From: an uncultured Streptococcus sp.
Lineage (GTDB): Bacteria; Bacillota; Bacilli; Lactobacillales; Streptococcaceae
Length of the DNA: 54,362 nucleotides
NCBI GenBank assembly: GCA_934215455.1
Contig: CAKPZX010000006.1
Location: forward strand, 1 to 54,362
Reading direction: 5' to 3'
Of the stretch, positions 1 to 10,148 are shown piece by piece. The position numbers and the translations under genes are program-made. Within the stretch, counting starts at the first letter, position 1; the number at the start of each line of letters is the position of its first letter. The notes below the pieces were generated by a model. The model saw only the letters and a program-made list of their open reading frames with translations. It did not search any database and was not told the DNA's origin.

Positions 1-413
1 TCACCAAGTCCTTCGTCAAACTCGTGATTACCAAGGGTTCCGTATTCAAAGTTCATTTCATTGAAGACTTTTACAGTTGGTTCATCTTGAAGGAGGGCAG
101 AGTTGGCTGGACTAGCGCCGACCATATCTCCCGCTTGCACACGGATGCTAGCATTAGGCGTTCCTGCATTCTCTGTTTCAAAGTCTTTTTGCGAATCGTT
201 CAAATAGGTTGCCAAAAGTGGGGCTGTTCCTGCATTTTTCACAGTTTCGCCTTCTAAACGAGCTGTCCCTGTTTGTTCCAAGGCACCGTGGAAGTCATTG
301 ACGCCCATGAACTGCACGGGCAATTCGTCTGCAAAAACGCTATTGATCGCAAAAACACTAAGACCCGCAGCGACCGCTAGGATACTGCTTTTCAAGATAA
401 TTTTTTTCTTCAT
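1..413 (-). CDS. 5'-nucleotidase, secreted (N-terminal part)
   Basis: The gene runs off the left edge, so only about 137 N-terminal residues are present. It starts with ATG at 413 behind a GGAG site. Residues 1-29 form a signal peptide (MKKKIILKSSILAVAAG..., ending ...NSVFA before DELPV). The mature part begins with the metallophosphoesterase motifs of the 5'-nucleotidase/UshA family: VNDFHG (metal-binding Asp and His), GDMVGASPAN and GNHEFDEG. Family members hydrolyse extracellular nucleotides such as ATP, ADP or AMP. In streptococci they are usually wall-anchored and affect host purinergic signalling, but the C-terminus (nucleotide-binding domain and possible LPXTG) lies outside the window. 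The family is secure; the exact substrate and anchoring are not visible. Confidence 0.9.
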   Translation of the reverse strand, partial: MKKKIILKSSILAVAAGLSVFAINSVFADELPVQFMGVNDFHGALEQTGTARLEGETVKNAGTAPLLATYLNDSQKDFETENAGTPNASIRVQAGDMVGASPANSALLQDEPTVKVFNEMNFEYGTLGNHEFDEGLG

Positions 414-618
414 AGAATACTCCATTTTCTAATGTAGGACACTTCTCCAAAAAGGAGAACGCAGAACAGTTGATTTGCTGCAATCAGCTCTTCCATTTTA
501 CTATTTTTTCGGTTTTACTTCAATATTTCCCTAGAAACTCTTACAATATTATTAGAAAACGCTTGATTTCCGAACATCTATTTTCAGTCTCTTCCTTTTG
601 TTACTTGACGTTCATCAT

Positions 619-649
619 AAAAAAAGCCGGATTGCTCCGGCTATTTTTT
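619..649 (-). terminator. Intrinsic terminator of phosphoketolase gene
   Basis: A perfect 7-bp stem (AGCCGGA/TCCGGCT, loop TTGC, 625-642) is flanked by an A-run at 619-625 and a T-run at 644-649. It can therefore end transcription on both strands. It sits 2 bases after the phosphoketolase stop codon. The rest of 414-650 holds the upstream region of the nucleotidase and no further gene that I can support. Confidence 0.85.
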
Positions 650-650
650 C

Positions 651-3035
651 TTATTTATTCACGTTTTCCCATTTCCAGTTTTGAACTTCTGGAATGTCGT
701 CTCCGTTTTCACGGATGTAGTCATGGTGGAAGGCGATTGTTTCGTCCATTTGAGCTGCGAATTCAGCTGCTTCTGCTCCAAGAGCTGCATTAGCTGCATC
801 TTGTGCCAAGTGGAAGCGATCCAACTCAGACATCACACGCATATCAAATGGTGTTGTGATATCCCCGTTTTCACGGTAACCATGTACACGAAGGTTATGG
901 TTGTGACGGTTGAAGAAGATATCACGGATCATGCCTTCGTAACCATGGAAGGCAAAGATGACTGGTTTATCCGTTGTGAAGACTTTGTCAAATTCTTCAT
1001 CTGAAAGTCCACGCGCATCAACGGATGGGTGACGCAATTTCAAGATATCTACCACATTGACAAAGCGGATCTTCAATTCTGGGAAGGCTTTGTGCAAGAT
1101 TGTGATGGCTGCAAGAGCTTCTAGGTTTGGCTCAGTACCAGCGGCTGCAATAACAAGATCTGGCTCTTCATCTGCTGAAACAGTTGATGCCCAATCGATC
1201 ACCTTGTAGCCTTCACGAACCAATTCTTCTGCTTCAGCTGCTGAGTAGAATTGAGGACGTGGGTGTTTAGAAGAAACGATCAAGTTGATCACATCTTCTC
1301 CCTTGAAGGCTTCATCCATCACTGCAAGCAAGCTATTGGTATCTGCTGGCAAGTACTCACGGATATATTCAGGAGTTTTCTCAGCCAAGTGAGTCAAGAT
1401 ACCTGGATCTTGGTGAGTGTAACCATTGTGGTCTTGTTGGAAGACAGTTGAAGTTGCAATCAAGTTCAAGGCTGGGTAGTTTTTACGCCATGTTGTATGA
1501 GTCTTAGACTTACGCAACCATTTGAAGTGTTGAGTGATCATAGAATCCACAACACGAAGGAAGGATTCGTAAGAAGCGAAGAATCCATGACGACCTGTCA
1601 AGACATATCCTTCAAGCATTCCTTCTGCTTGGTGCTCTGACAATTGAGAGTCAATGACACGACCAGCAGGGCTCAATGCTTCATCGTAGTCTGGTTTCAT
1701 ACGTCCTAACCATTGACGGCTTGTACGAGTGAAGACTTCTTGAAGACGGTTTGATTTGGTTTCGTCTGGACCGAAGATACGGAAGTTATCTGGATTCGCA
1801 TCTACCAAGTCTGCCGCATACTTACCAAATTCGATCATGTCTTGAGCCATGATTTCACCTGGTGTGTTGAATTGAAGGGCATGTTTCTTCCAATCAGCTG
1901 TGTTCATCGGTTTGATCACACCAGCATTTGTGATGGGGTTCATCGCCATGCGACGGTCACCTTTTGGTGCAATTTCAGCAATTTCAGGAAGTAATTTACC
2001 AGTTTCGTCGAACAATTCAGCTGGACGGTAAGATTCCAACCATGAAAGAAGAGCATCCACATGCTCCATGTGGTGAGCATCTACTGGGATTGGTACTTGG
2101 TGCGCACGGAATCCACCCTCGATTGGTGTTCCTTCCCAAGCTTTTGGTCCAGTCCAACCTTTAGGAATACGAGCAATCAAGACAGGATAGACTGGTTGAG
2201 TTGCTTCTTCAGCAGAACCTTTACGAGCTTCTGCTTGGACTTTCTTGATTTCTTCAATCGCTTCGTCCAATTTTTCTGCAAACAAAGCATGAGCTGCTTC
2301 GTGGTCGTCAGAAATAGCTGTTACGTCTGCAAAGATTGGTTTCCATCCAAGACCTTCAAAGAAGAGGGCCAATTCTTCGTCTGTTTTGCGTTCGAAGATG
2401 GTTGGATTGTGGATCTTCCCACCATTGAGGTAGAAGATTGGAAGGATAGCCCCATCGTTAACTGGGTTCAAGAAGGTATTTGACAACCAACCAGCCATCA
2501 ATGGACCTGTTTCTCCTTCACCGTCACCGATAACTGTGGCAGCAATCACATCTGGATTATCCAATACAGCACCTGCAGCGTGAGAAAGGGCATATCCAAG
2601 TTCTCCACCTTCGTGGATCGATCCTGGTGTTTCAGGCGCTGCGTGAGAAGCGATTCCTCCTGGGAATGAGAAGATCTTACACAAGTGTTTGAAACCTTCT
2701 TCATTTTGTGGGATGTTTGGATTCAATTCAGTATAAGAACCATCTAAGTATGAGTTAGATACCATTACTTGTCCACCGTGACCTGGTCCTTCAATGTAGA
2801 ACATATCCAAGTCGTATTTGTTGATGGCACGGTTCAAGTGAGCATAGATAAAGTTTTGCCCTGGTACAGTTCCCCAGTGTCCGATTGGGTGAGCTTTCAA
2901 GTCATTTTCAACGACTTCGCGCTTCAACAATGGGTTATCTTTCAAGTACATTTGAGCAGCTGAAATGTAGTTGGCTGCACGCCACCAAGCGTCTACTTTA
3001 TCCAAGTAAGCTTTGCTGTTATAATCGACAGTCAT
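651..3035 (-). CDS. xfp: Xylulose-5-phosphate/fructose-6-phosphate phosphoketolase
   Basis: This 794-residue protein has the full family length. Phosphoketolase is a thiamine-diphosphate enzyme. It cleaves xylulose 5-phosphate (and often fructose 6-phosphate) with phosphate into acetyl phosphate plus glyceraldehyde 3-phosphate (or erythrose 4-phosphate). Visible signatures are GHWGTVPGQ (about 52-60), GPGHGG (83-88), the TPP motif GDGEGETG (170-177) with its distal Asn in FYLNGG (about 204), and the C-terminal [10 protein letters not shown] block. The start is ATG at 3035 behind GAGGAGA. The gene is monocistronic, with its own terminator at 619-649. In streptococci, acetyl phosphate from this route feeds ATP formation. 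The distinction between Xpk and Xfp specificity cannot be made from sequence alone. Confidence 0.95.
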   Translation of the reverse strand: MTVDYNSKAYLDKVDAWWRAANYISAAQMYLKDNPLLKREVVENDLKAHPIGHWGTVPGQNFIYAHLNRAINKYDLDMFYIEGPGHGGQVMVSNSYLDGSYTELNPNIPQNEEGFKHLCKIFSFPGGIASHAAPETPGSIHEGGELGYALSHAAGAVLDNPDVIAATVIGDGEGETGPLMAGWLSNTFLNPVNDGAILPIFYLNGGKIHNPTIFERKTDEELALFFEGLGWKPIFADVTAISDDHEAAHALFAEKLDEAIEEIKKVQAEARKGSAEEATQPVYPVLIARIPKGWTGPKAWEGTPIEGGFRAHQVPIPVDAHHMEHVDALLSWLESYRPAELFDETGKLLPEIAEIAPKGDRRMAMNPITNAGVIKPMNTADWKKHALQFNTPGEIMAQDMIEFGKYAADLVDANPDNFRIFGPDETKSNRLQEVFTRTSRQWLGRMKPDYDEALSPAGRVIDSQLSEHQAEGMLEGYVLTGRHGFFASYESFLRVVDSMITQHFKWLRKSKTHTTWRKNYPALNLIATSTVFQQDHNGYTHQDPGILTHLAEKTPEYIREYLPADTNSLLAVMDEAFKGEDVINLIVSSKHPRPQFYSAAEAEELVREGYKVIDWASTVSADEEPDLVIAAAGTEPNLEALAAITILHKAFPELKIRFVNVVDILKLRHPSVDARGLSDEEFDKVFTTDKPVIFAFHGYEGMIRDIFFNRHNHNLRVHGYRENGDITTPFDMRVMSELDRFHLAQDAANAALGAEAAEFAAQMDETIAFHHDYIRENGDDIPEVQNWKWENVNK

Positions 3036-3102
3036 CTTGTCTCCTCACAATTTCTAGACAGGTCTGTTGAACAACCTGTTCGTTTGATCAATAGTTTAAA
3101 CA

Positions 3103-3125
3103 ATCTGTTTTCTAGTCAAACAGAT
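3103..3125. promoter_or_regulatory. Inverted repeat upstream of phosphoketolase
   Basis: ATCTGTTT (3103-3110) and AAACAGAT (3118-3125) form a perfect 8-bp inverted repeat with a 7-base gap. It lies about 70 bp before the xfp start in an AT-rich promoter region. A further partial half-site (AACCTGTTCG, around 3074) lies nearer the gene. An operator is plausible but no regulator can be named. Confidence 0.4.
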
Positions 3126-3269
3126 GATATTGAAGAAAATATTCAATATTACTTCTATTCTATCAAGAATTTCCCTTTTTGTACATTAGAAAGTAAGAAA
3201 AATATTCTTTGAACGTCAAATTTTAATTCCCCACTAAAGTGGTCCTATTCCCTATAGGGATAGGTTTTT

Positions 3270-3308
3270 AAAAAAAGACTTTGCTAATTTTTGTAAACGA
3301 GCAAAGTC
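3270..3308 (-). terminator. Intrinsic terminator of hutI
   Basis: GACTTTGCT (3277-3285) pairs with AGCAAAGTC (3300-3308). On the minus strand the stem is followed by T7, 20 bases after the hutI stop. A second stem at 3244-3264 (CCTAT...ATAGG with one bulge), with a T-run on the plus side, lies next to it and may add to termination. Confidence 0.85.
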
Positions 3309-3327
3309 CCAAATGAAATGGAGTCGG

Positions 3328-4575
3328 TTAAATGACTTTTTGACCTTTCTTGTAGACATCTGTCACGAGATTTGTCGCAAAGAAATAGAAGAGATAATCT
3401 AGATTTGGTGCATCAAAGATGGTAATGTCAGCCTGTTTGCCAACATCGAAAGAGCCGATTGTTTTAGCACGATCAACTGAATAGGCCGCATTGATGGTTA
3501 CCGCATTGAGAATTTCTACTGGAGTTAGGCGCATCATGAAGCAACCCAGGTGCATGGCAAACTGGAGATTGGCTGTTGGACAAGACCCTGGATTGCTGTC
3601 CGTTGTTAGGGTGATGGCCATCCCAGCGTCCAACATCTTACGAGCCGGTGCATAGGTATCTTCCATGAGGCTGAAGGTTGTAGCTGGCAATAGATTTCCA
3701 ATCACTTTTGCTGCAGCTAGTTTTTGAATACCTTCATCCGTAATCACCATCAAGTGTTCTGCGCTGGTAGATTCCAATTCAGCCGCCACATCAACACCAC
3801 CGATGGATTCGATCTCATCGGCATGGATCCGCAGTTTGAAGCCCATCTCCTTAGCTTTAGAAAGAAGATAGCGAGATTCATCTGCTGTAAAGACACCTTT
3901 TTCACAGAAGATATCACAGAACTCAGCTAGTTTTTCTTCCTTCACTTTTGGAAGCATTTGCTCAATAATAAGGTCTAAATACTCTTGAGAATGGCCCTTG
4001 TACTCTGTTGGGATCGCATGGGCTGCCATAAAGGTTGATACCAAATCAATTTCATGGTCACGGTTCAAGGCAGCTACTACATCCAACTGGCGTTTTTCAG
4101 TTTCCCAATCCAAACCGTAACCGCTTTTTGCTTCAACGGTTGTTACCCCATGACGCAACATGTAATCCAACAGTCGTTTGGACTTGTCATAGAGATTGTC
4201 AAAAGATGCTTCTCGTGTCGCCCGAACCGTGCTCAGAATTCCACCGCCTTGGGCGAGGATGTCTAAGTAAGAAACACCTGCTAATTTTTTCGCAAATTCA
4301 TGTTCCCGACTGCCTCCATAAACCAAATGGGTGTGGCAGTCAATCAAGCCAGGAGTCGCAACTTTTCCTTCACAGGATTTGACTTCCGTATGGTCATCGA
4401 TCAGTTCTGGGTCTGGTTGACCTGTCCCAACTGCAAGAATCTTTCCATCTTTAATGGCGATATAAGCATCTGAAAGAATTTTTGCTTTTGCCATCTCCTT
4501 GCCATAGAGAGGATGGCCTAGATCATTCGGACAAAACAATTGGTTAAAGTGGGTTAATAGGATATCAGCAGACAT
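3328..4575 (-). CDS. hutI: Imidazolonepropionase
   Basis: HutI opens the imidazolone ring of 4-imidazolone-5-propionate to give N-formimino-L-glutamate, the third step of histidine breakdown. The 415-residue product carries the amidohydrolase metal motif [10 protein letters not shown], the downstream KLRIHADE histidine and [11 protein letters not shown], all typical of HutI. An in-frame ATG exists at 4584, but the ribosome site AAAGGA (4590-4585) directly abuts it, while ATG 4575 is 9 bases away, so I chose 4575. The gene is transcribed away from hutU and shares a 199-bp control region with it. That region carries a mirrored promoter/operator arrangement described separately. Confidence 0.95.
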   Translation of the reverse strand: MSADILLTHFNQLFCPNDLGHPLYGKEMAKAKILSDAYIAIKDGKILAVGTGQPDPELIDDHTEVKSCEGKVATPGLIDCHTHLVYGGSREHEFAKKLAGVSYLDILAQGGGILSTVRATREASFDNLYDKSKRLLDYMLRHGVTTVEAKSGYGLDWETEKRQLDVVAALNRDHEIDLVSTFMAAHAIPTEYKGHSQEYLDLIIEQMLPKVKEEKLAEFCDIFCEKGVFTADESRYLLSKAKEMGFKLRIHADEIESIGGVDVAAELESTSAEHLMVITDEGIQKLAAAKVIGNLLPATTFSLMEDTYAPARKMLDAGMAITLTTDSNPGSCPTANLQFAMHLGCFMMRLTPVEILNAVTINAAYSVDRAKTIGSFDVGKQADITIFDAPNLDYLFYFFATNLVTDVYKKGQKVI

Positions 4576-4616
4576 ATGAAACATTCCTTTCTATTTCCAT
4601 TGTTATTCATTTTACA

Positions 4617-4648
4617 ATTCTACAGGAAAAGCGTCAAAAAAAAGTCAA
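4617..4648 (-). promoter_or_regulatory. hutI promoter with SARP-like tandem heptamers
   Basis: Reading the minus strand, TTGACTT (4648-4642) and TTGACGC (4637-4631) are direct repeats with an 11-bp period. Eight bases later comes the -10 box TAGAAT (4622-4617). No standard -35 box lies 17 bp from this -10. This is the layout known for OmpR/SARP-type activators: heptamers every 11 bp, the last one 8 bp before -10. The same layout occurs in the opposite direction for hutU. Binding by the SARP protein at 15067-18003 is inferred. Confidence 0.7.
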
Positions 4649-4697
4649 AAAGTTTTTCCCTCATTTTTTTTTGCTTTATTAAAAATTATATTTTTTT

Positions 4698-4729
4698 TTG
4701 ACTCTTTATTGACGTTTCTTGGATACAAT
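4698..4729 (+). promoter_or_regulatory. hutU operon promoter with SARP-like tandem heptamers
   Basis: TTGACTC (4698-4704) and TTGACGT (4709-4715) are direct repeats 11 bp apart. They are followed after exactly 8 bp by TACAAT (4724-4729). The expected transcript start near 4736 leaves a leader of about 40 bases before the hutU ATG. The spacing of every element is identical to the divergent hutI promoter. Confidence 0.7.
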
Positions 4730-4774
4730 AAAGAAAATATAAATTCACAGTCCAACTATAAGGAGGGTTCTGCT

Positions 4775-6805
4775 ATGTCATTTATAGACGAGAAAGAAAT
4801 TGCAGCTGCTATGTCTGTCAAACTTGACTTTGATGTCCTACCTGAAAAGGCGACTTTTCAAGAAGGCATCCGTCGTGCACCTGATAGAGGCTTCCGCTTA
4901 ACGCAAGCTCAGACTGAAATTGCCCTTAAAAATGCTTTGCGTTACATTCCTAAAAAATTCCACCAAGAGTTGATCCCAGAATTTCTGGAAGAACTAAAAA
5001 CTCGCGGTCGGATCTATGGCTATCGCTTCCGTCCAAAAGATCGGATCTATGGAAAACCAATCGATGAGTACAAAGGAAAATGCACAGCTGCTAAGGCTAT
5101 GCAGGTCATGATCGACAACAACTTGAGCTTTGAAATTGCTCTTTATCCATATGAATTGGTCACTTATGGGGAAACAGGATCTGTCTGTGCCAACTGGATG
5201 CAATACAACTTGATCAAGAAATACTTGGAAGTCATGACAGAAGACCAAACCTTGGTGGTTGAATCGGGTCACCCTCTGGGCCTCTTCAAATCGAAACCAG
5301 AAGCTCCTCGTGTCGTCATTACCAACGGTCTCTTGATCGGTGAGTATGACAACATGCGCGACTGGGAAATTGCTGAAGAAATGGGTGTTACCAACTACGG
5401 TCAGATGACGGCTGGTGGCTGGATGTACATCGGTCCACAAGGGATCGTTCACGGTACTTTCAACACCCTTCTCAATGCCGGTCGTCTCAAACTCGGTGTG
5501 CCTGATGACGGCGACTTGACCGGTAAACTCTTTATTTCATCTGGTCTCGGTGGAATGAGTGGTGCACAAGGGAAAGCAGCTGAAATCGCAAAAGCGGTTG
5601 CCATCGTTGCAGAAGTGGACCGCTCGCGGATCGAAACTCGTCACTCTCAAGGCTGGATTAGCCAAGTGACAGACAGTGCCGAAGAAGCTGTGAAATTGGC
5701 TCAAGCAGCACTGGAAGCTGGTGAATCCACTTCGATTGCCTACCATGGAAATATCGTAGACTTGCTCGAATATGTCAATGAACACAATGTTCACGTTCAT
5801 CTCTTGTCTGACCAAACCTCTTGCCACAACGTTTATGATGGTGGCTATTGCCCAGTTGGCATTAGTTTTGAAGAACGGACACGTTTGCTGGCAGAAGACA
5901 AAGAAACCTTCCGCCGTTTGGTTGATGAAACCTTGGCTCGTCACTTTGCAGTGATTAAAGCCTTGACAGCTAAAGGTACCTACTTCTTCGACTACGGTAA
6001 TGCCTTCATGAAATCTGTTTACGACTCAGGCATCAAGGAAATTTCTAAGAATGGCTTGGATGACAAGGACGGCTTCATTTGGCCATCTTATGTAGAAGAT
6101 ATCATGGGACCTATGCTCTTTGACTATGGATACGGTCCATTCCGTTGGGTCTGCCTCAGCGGTAAACACGAAGACTTGATTGCAACTGACCATGCAGCCA
6201 TGGAAGCGATCGATCCAACTCGTCGCTACCAAGACCGCGACAACTACAACTGGATCCGCGATGCGGAAAAGAACCAATTGGTGGTTGGTACACAAGCACG
6301 TATCCTCTATCAAGATTGTATGGGCCGTGTCAACATTGCATTGAAATTCAATGAACTCATTCGCCAAGGTAAGATCGGACCGGTCATGATCGGACGTGAC
6401 CACCACGACGTATCTGGTACAGATGCTCCATTCCGTGAAACATCAAACATCAAAGATGGTTCGAACGTTACTTGTGATATGGCGGTTCAATGTTACGCTG
6501 GTAACGCTGCTCGCGGTATGAGTCTCGTTGCTCTCCACAACGGTGGTGGTACTGGTATCGGTAAAGCCATCAACGGTGGATTTGGTCTCGTTCTAGACGG
6601 TAGCCACCGGATCGATGAAATCATCAAGTCTGCCATTGCCTGGGACACTATGGGTGGGGTTGCTCGTCGGAATTGGGCACGGAATAACCATGCCATTGAA
6701 ACAGCGATCGAGTACAACCGTCTCCATGCAGGAACAGACCACATCACCATTCCTTATCTGGCAGATGAAGATTTGGTCAAAGAAGCCGTTCAAAAATTGT
6801 TTTAA
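4775..6805 (+). CDS. hutU: Urocanate hydratase
   Basis: HutU hydrates urocanate to 4-imidazolone-5-propionate using tightly bound NAD. The product is 676 residues, the length of the streptococcal form and longer than the roughly 550-residue Bacillus type. Visible features are the dinucleotide motif SSGLGGMSGAQGKA, the conserved HNVYDGGYCPVG cysteine region, and a C-terminal block with NGGGTGIGKAINGGFG. An in-frame ATG at 4709 would overlap the promoter. AAGGAGG at 4760-4766 sits 8 bases before ATG 4775, which fixes the start. It is the first gene of an eight-gene operon. Confidence 0.95.
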   Translation: MSFIDEKEIAAAMSVKLDFDVLPEKATFQEGIRRAPDRGFRLTQAQTEIALKNALRYIPKKFHQELIPEFLEELKTRGRIYGYRFRPKDRIYGKPIDEYKGKCTAAKAMQVMIDNNLSFEIALYPYELVTYGETGSVCANWMQYNLIKKYLEVMTEDQTLVVESGHPLGLFKSKPEAPRVVITNGLLIGEYDNMRDWEIAEEMGVTNYGQMTAGGWMYIGPQGIVHGTFNTLLNAGRLKLGVPDDGDLTGKLFISSGLGGMSGAQGKAAEIAKAVAIVAEVDRSRIETRHSQGWISQVTDSAEEAVKLAQAALEAGESTSIAYHGNIVDLLEYVNEHNVHVHLLSDQTSCHNVYDGGYCPVGISFEERTRLLAEDKETFRRLVDETLARHFAVIKALTAKGTYFFDYGNAFMKSVYDSGIKEISKNGLDDKDGFIWPSYVEDIMGPMLFDYGYGPFRWVCLSGKHEDLIATDHAAMEAIDPTRRYQDRDNYNWIRDAEKNQLVVGTQARILYQDCMGRVNIALKFNELIRQGKIGPVMIGRDHHDVSGTDAPFRETSNIKDGSNVTCDMAVQCYAGNAARGMSLVALHNGGGTGIGKAINGGFGLVLDGSHRIDEIIKSAIAWDTMGGVARRNWARNNHAIETAIEYNRLHAGTDHITIPYLADEDLVKEAVQKLF

Positions 6806-6829
6806 TATCAAAAAATAAAAACTGAGAAA

Positions 6830-6860
6830 GGGGAGGAAAATACAAAGACTTCTCCTCCCC
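6830..6860 (+). other. Intercistronic hairpin without U-run (hutU-ftcD)
   Basis: GGGGAGGA (6830-6837) and TCCTCCCC (6853-6860) form a perfect GC-rich 8-bp stem with a 15-base loop, 27 bases before ftcD. No T-run follows, so it is unlikely to be a simple terminator. Protection or processing of the transcript is possible. The ftcD ribosome site (AAAGAGG) lies just beyond it. Confidence 0.6.
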
Positions 6861-6887
6861 ACTTCTCCTATAAAAAGAGGTAATTAT

Positions 6888-7787
6888 ATGGCAAAAATTG
6901 TTGAGTGTATTCCAAACTTCTCTGAAGGACGCAATCAGGCTGTGATCGACGGATTAGCCGCCACAGCAAAAAGTATCCCAGGTGTCACTTTACTCGACTA
7001 CTCGTCTGACGCCAGTCACAACCGCAGCGTCTTTACACTCGTTGGGGATGACGAAAGCATTCAAGAAGTAGCTTTCCAATTGGTGAAATATGCTTCTGAA
7101 AATATCGATATGACCAAGCACGAAGGCGAACACCCTCGGATGGGGGCAACAGACGTTTGTCCATTCGTTCCGGTCAAAGATATCACTACAGCTGAATGCG
7201 TTGAAATCGCTAATAAAGTGGCCGAACGCATCAATCGCGAATTAGGTATTCCAATCTTCCTTTACGAAGATGCCGCAACTCGTCCAGAACGGAAAAACTT
7301 GGCTAAAGTGCGCAAAGGACAATTTGAAGGAATGCCAGAAAAATTGTTGGAAGAAGACTGGAAGCCAGACTACGGTGAACGCAAGATTCACCCAACTGCA
7401 GGGGTTACAGCCGTTGGTGTCCGTATGCCACTCGTTGCTTTCAATATTAACCTTGACACAGACGACCTAGATATTGCCAATAAAATTTCTAAAATCATTC
7501 GTGGATCAAGCGGTGGATACAAATACTGTAAAGCGATCGGTGTCATGCTAGAAGATCGTAACATCGCCCAAGTCTCTATCAACATGGTCAATTTGGAACA
7601 ATTCCCATTGTATCGTGTCGTTGAAACCGTTCGTTTCGAAGCACAACGCTACGGGGTTCGAATCATCGGAACAGAACTCATCGGACTTGCTCCTGCTAAG
7701 GCTTTGATCGACTCAGCTGAATACTACTTGCAATTAGAAGACTTTGACTACAGCAAACAAGTCTTGGAAAATCACTTGTTGGGTTAG
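6888..7787 (+). CDS. ftcD: Glutamate formimidoyltransferase
   Basis: FtcD moves the formimino group of N-formimino-L-glutamate to tetrahydrofolate, giving glutamate and 5-formimino-THF. The 299-residue product matches the stand-alone formiminotransferase domain of the fused mammalian FTCD. It begins with the hallmark KIVECIPNFSEGRN. It also has SHNRSVFTLVGD and HPRMGATDVCPF, both typical of the folate/substrate pocket. It lies 82 bp after hutU and 11 bp before the cyclodeaminase gene, so the two halves of FTCD are adjacent separate genes. The start is ATG 6888 behind AAAGAGG. Confidence 0.95.
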   Translation: MAKIVECIPNFSEGRNQAVIDGLAATAKSIPGVTLLDYSSDASHNRSVFTLVGDDESIQEVAFQLVKYASENIDMTKHEGEHPRMGATDVCPFVPVKDITTAECVEIANKVAERINRELGIPIFLYEDAATRPERKNLAKVRKGQFEGMPEKLLEEDWKPDYGERKIHPTAGVTAVGVRMPLVAFNINLDTDDLDIANKISKIIRGSSGGYKYCKAIGVMLEDRNIAQVSINMVNLEQFPLYRVVETVRFEAQRYGVRIIGTELIGLAPAKALIDSAEYYLQLEDFDYSKQVLENHLLG

Positions 7788-7798
7788 AAAGGGGATCT

Positions 7799-8428
7799 AT
7801 GAAACTAGTTGACTTAAGTATTACAGAGTTTGCCAAGGTCCTTGGTTCGGATGCTCCAGCTCCAGGTGGTGGTTCTGCCGCTGCTCTATCTGCCGCGAAT
7901 GGGATTTCCCTTACAAAAATGGTCTGTGAACTGACCATTGGGAAGAAAAAATACGCAGAATTTGAAGACCACATCAAAGGGGTTCACGAAAAAAGCGCTC
8001 AACTTCAAGACCAGTTACTAGAAGCTATTGACAAGGATACAGAAGCTTTCAATGTCGTATCAGCTGTCTTTGATCTTCCAAAAGAAACGGAAGAAGAGAA
8101 AGCCGCTCGTCGCGAGGCCATGCAACAAGCCTTGAAACAGGCAACTGAATCTCCTTTCTCTATGATGGAGCTCATCGTTGAGGCTCTTGAAACCACCAAA
8201 GAAGCTGTTGGCAAGTCCAACACCAATGCGGCAAGTGACTTAGGGGTGGCTGCTCTCAACCTTAAAGCTGGCCTTCAAGGGGCTTGGCTCAACGTCCTGA
8301 TCAACATTTCAGGAATCAAGGACCAAGACTTTGTCCAAGAATACCACGGCAAGGGTCTCGAACTCCTCCAAACAGGCTCTGATCTTGCAGACAACATTTA
8401 CCAAACCATTTTAGAAAGTCTATCATAA
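7799..8428 (+). CDS. fchA: Formimidoyltetrahydrofolate cyclodeaminase
   Basis: This 209-residue protein is the cyclodeaminase counterpart of FtcD. It converts 5-formimino-THF to 5,10-methenyl-THF and ammonia. The N-terminal [15 protein letters not shown] segment is the family signature. The rest is largely helical, with no membrane segment. The ATG at 7799 follows AAAGGGG, 11 bp after the ftcD stop, consistent with coupled expression. The context, between a formiminotransferase and a formate-THF ligase, makes its role in folate-linked formiminoglutamate disposal nearly certain. Confidence 0.93.
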   Translation: MKLVDLSITEFAKVLGSDAPAPGGGSAAALSAANGISLTKMVCELTIGKKKYAEFEDHIKGVHEKSAQLQDQLLEAIDKDTEAFNVVSAVFDLPKETEEEKAARREAMQQALKQATESPFSMMELIVEALETTKEAVGKSNTNAASDLGVAALNLKAGLQGAWLNVLINISGIKDQDFVQEYHGKGLELLQTGSDLADNIYQTILESLS

Positions 8429-8459
8429 ACCTAACAAACAAAAAGAAAGAAGGGATTCT

Positions 8460-10133
8460 ATGGTTTTATCGGATATTGAAATTGCCAATTCTGTCCAAAT
8501 GAAGCCCATTACCGATATCGCTGCTGAACTTGGATTGACCGAAGACGACATTTCGCTCTACGGAAAATACAAGGCCAAAATTGATAGCAACCAACTGGAA
8601 CAACTCAAGGATAAGGAAGATGGAAAGCTGATCCTCGTGACAGCCATCTCTCCGACACCTGCTGGAGAAGGAAAGACAACCACCTCTGTTGGATTAGTCG
8701 ATGCCCTCTCAGCTATTGGTGAAAAAGCCGTCATTGCCCTGCGCGAACCTTCTCTTGGCCCTGTCTTTGGGATCAAGGGTGGAGCTGCCGGTGGTGGATA
8801 CGCCCAAGTAGTTCCAATGGAAGATATCAACCTTCACTTTACCGGAGACTTCCATGCCATTGGAATTGCCAATAACCTGCTTGCAGCTTTGATTGACAAC
8901 CACATTCACCATGGAAATGAGTTGGGCATCGATTCTCGTCGGATTACCTGGAAACGGGTGGTCGACATGAACGACCGTCAACTTCGCCATATTGTCGATG
9001 GCCTTCAAGGAAAAACAAACGGGGTTCCTCGTGAAGATGGCTTTGACATCACAGTGGCTTCTGAAATCATGGCTATTCTCTGTCTCTCAGAAAATATCCT
9101 TGACCTCAAAGAACGCCTCGATCGCATCATTATTGGGTACAACTACCAAGGACAACCAGTCACAGCTAAAGACCTCAAGGCTGGAGGTGCTATGGCAGCC
9201 GTCCTAAAAGATGCCATCCATCCAAACTTGGTACAAACCTTAGAACATACTCCTGCTATCATCCACGGCGGACCTTTTGCCAATATTGCTCATGGCTGTA
9301 ACAGTGTGCTGGCTACTAAACTAGCTCTCAAATATGCAGACTATGTTGTGACAGAAGCTGGTTTTGGAGCAGACTTAGGCGCTGAAAAATTCATTGATAT
9401 CAAGTGCCGCATTGCCGGACTCAAACCTTCTGCCGTAGTCCTCGTCGCAACCATCCGAGCCCTCAAGATGCATGGTGGAGTTGCCAAAGCAGACTTGGCT
9501 ACTGAAAATGTCCAAGCTGTTATCGATGGTCTGCCAAACCTAGACAAACACTTGGCCAACATCCAAGAAGTCTATGGCCTACCTGTGGTCGTTGCCATTA
9601 ACAAATTCCCACTGGATACAGAGGCAGAGCTAGAAGCTGTCTATGAATCTTGTAAGAAACGCAATGTAGATGTGGTCATTTCGGATGTCTGGGCACATGG
9701 TGGTGCTGGTGGACGCGATCTAGCTGAAAAAGTCATTCAACTAGCTCAAGAAGAAAACCACTTCTCTTATGTCTATGACCAAGAAGACAGCATCGAAACA
9801 AAATTAACCAAGATTGTCACAAAAGTCTATGGTGGTAAAGGTATTAGCTTAACACCAGCAGCCAAACGCGAACTCAAAGAATTGGAAGCTCTTGGCTTCT
9901 CAAACTACCCAATCTGTATGGCCAAAACGCAATATTCCTTCTCAGATGATGCGAAGAAAATGGGAGCACCAAAAGATTTTACTGTTAACATCAGCAATCT
10001 CAAGGTAGCTGCGGGAGCTGGCTTCATTGTAGCTCTCACGGGTACCATCATGACCATGCCTGGCCTACCAAAAGTACCTGCCAGTGAAAAAATTGATATC
10101 GATGCCCACGGCAATATCACTGGTCTCTTTTAA
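8460..10133 (+). CDS. fhs: Formate-tetrahydrofolate ligase, hut-linked
   Basis: The 557-residue protein is a full-length formate-THF ligase. The P-loop [20 protein letters not shown] lies near residues 66-85, followed by [24 protein letters not shown] and the C-terminal [11 protein letters not shown]. The enzyme normally makes 10-formyl-THF from formate, THF and ATP. In this operon it could run in reverse to release formate and make ATP from the one-carbon unit drawn off histidine, which is my inference. A separate housekeeping copy is expected elsewhere in the genome. Spacing to fchA is 31 bp and to hutD 15 bp. Confidence 0.92.
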   Translation: MVLSDIEIANSVQMKPITDIAAELGLTEDDISLYGKYKAKIDSNQLEQLKDKEDGKLILVTAISPTPAGEGKTTTSVGLVDALSAIGEKAVIALREPSLGPVFGIKGGAAGGGYAQVVPMEDINLHFTGDFHAIGIANNLLAALIDNHIHHGNELGIDSRRITWKRVVDMNDRQLRHIVDGLQGKTNGVPREDGFDITVASEIMAILCLSENILDLKERLDRIIIGYNYQGQPVTAKDLKAGGAMAAVLKDAIHPNLVQTLEHTPAIIHGGPFANIAHGCNSVLATKLALKYADYVVTEAGFGADLGAEKFIDIKCRIAGLKPSAVVLVATIRALKMHGGVAKADLATENVQAVIDGLPNLDKHLANIQEVYGLPVVVAINKFPLDTEAELEAVYESCKKRNVDVVISDVWAHGGAGGRDLAEKVIQLAQEENHFSYVYDQEDSIETKLTKIVTKVYGGKGISLTPAAKRELKELEALGFSNYPICMAKTQYSFSDDAKKMGAPKDFTVNISNLKVAAGAGFIVALTGTIMTMPGLPKVPASEKIDIDAHGNITGLF

Positions 10134-10148
10134 GAAAGAAGGCGTCCT

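Noticed and set aside
3244..3270. Hairpin as a separate plus-strand terminator
   Set aside because: No plus-strand gene lies upstream. It is bulged and probably only supports the hutI terminator next to it.
4994..6406. Minus-strand frames of 126-152 codons within hutU
   Set aside because: They are antisense to conserved HutU motifs. The long shadows follow from hutU codon bias.
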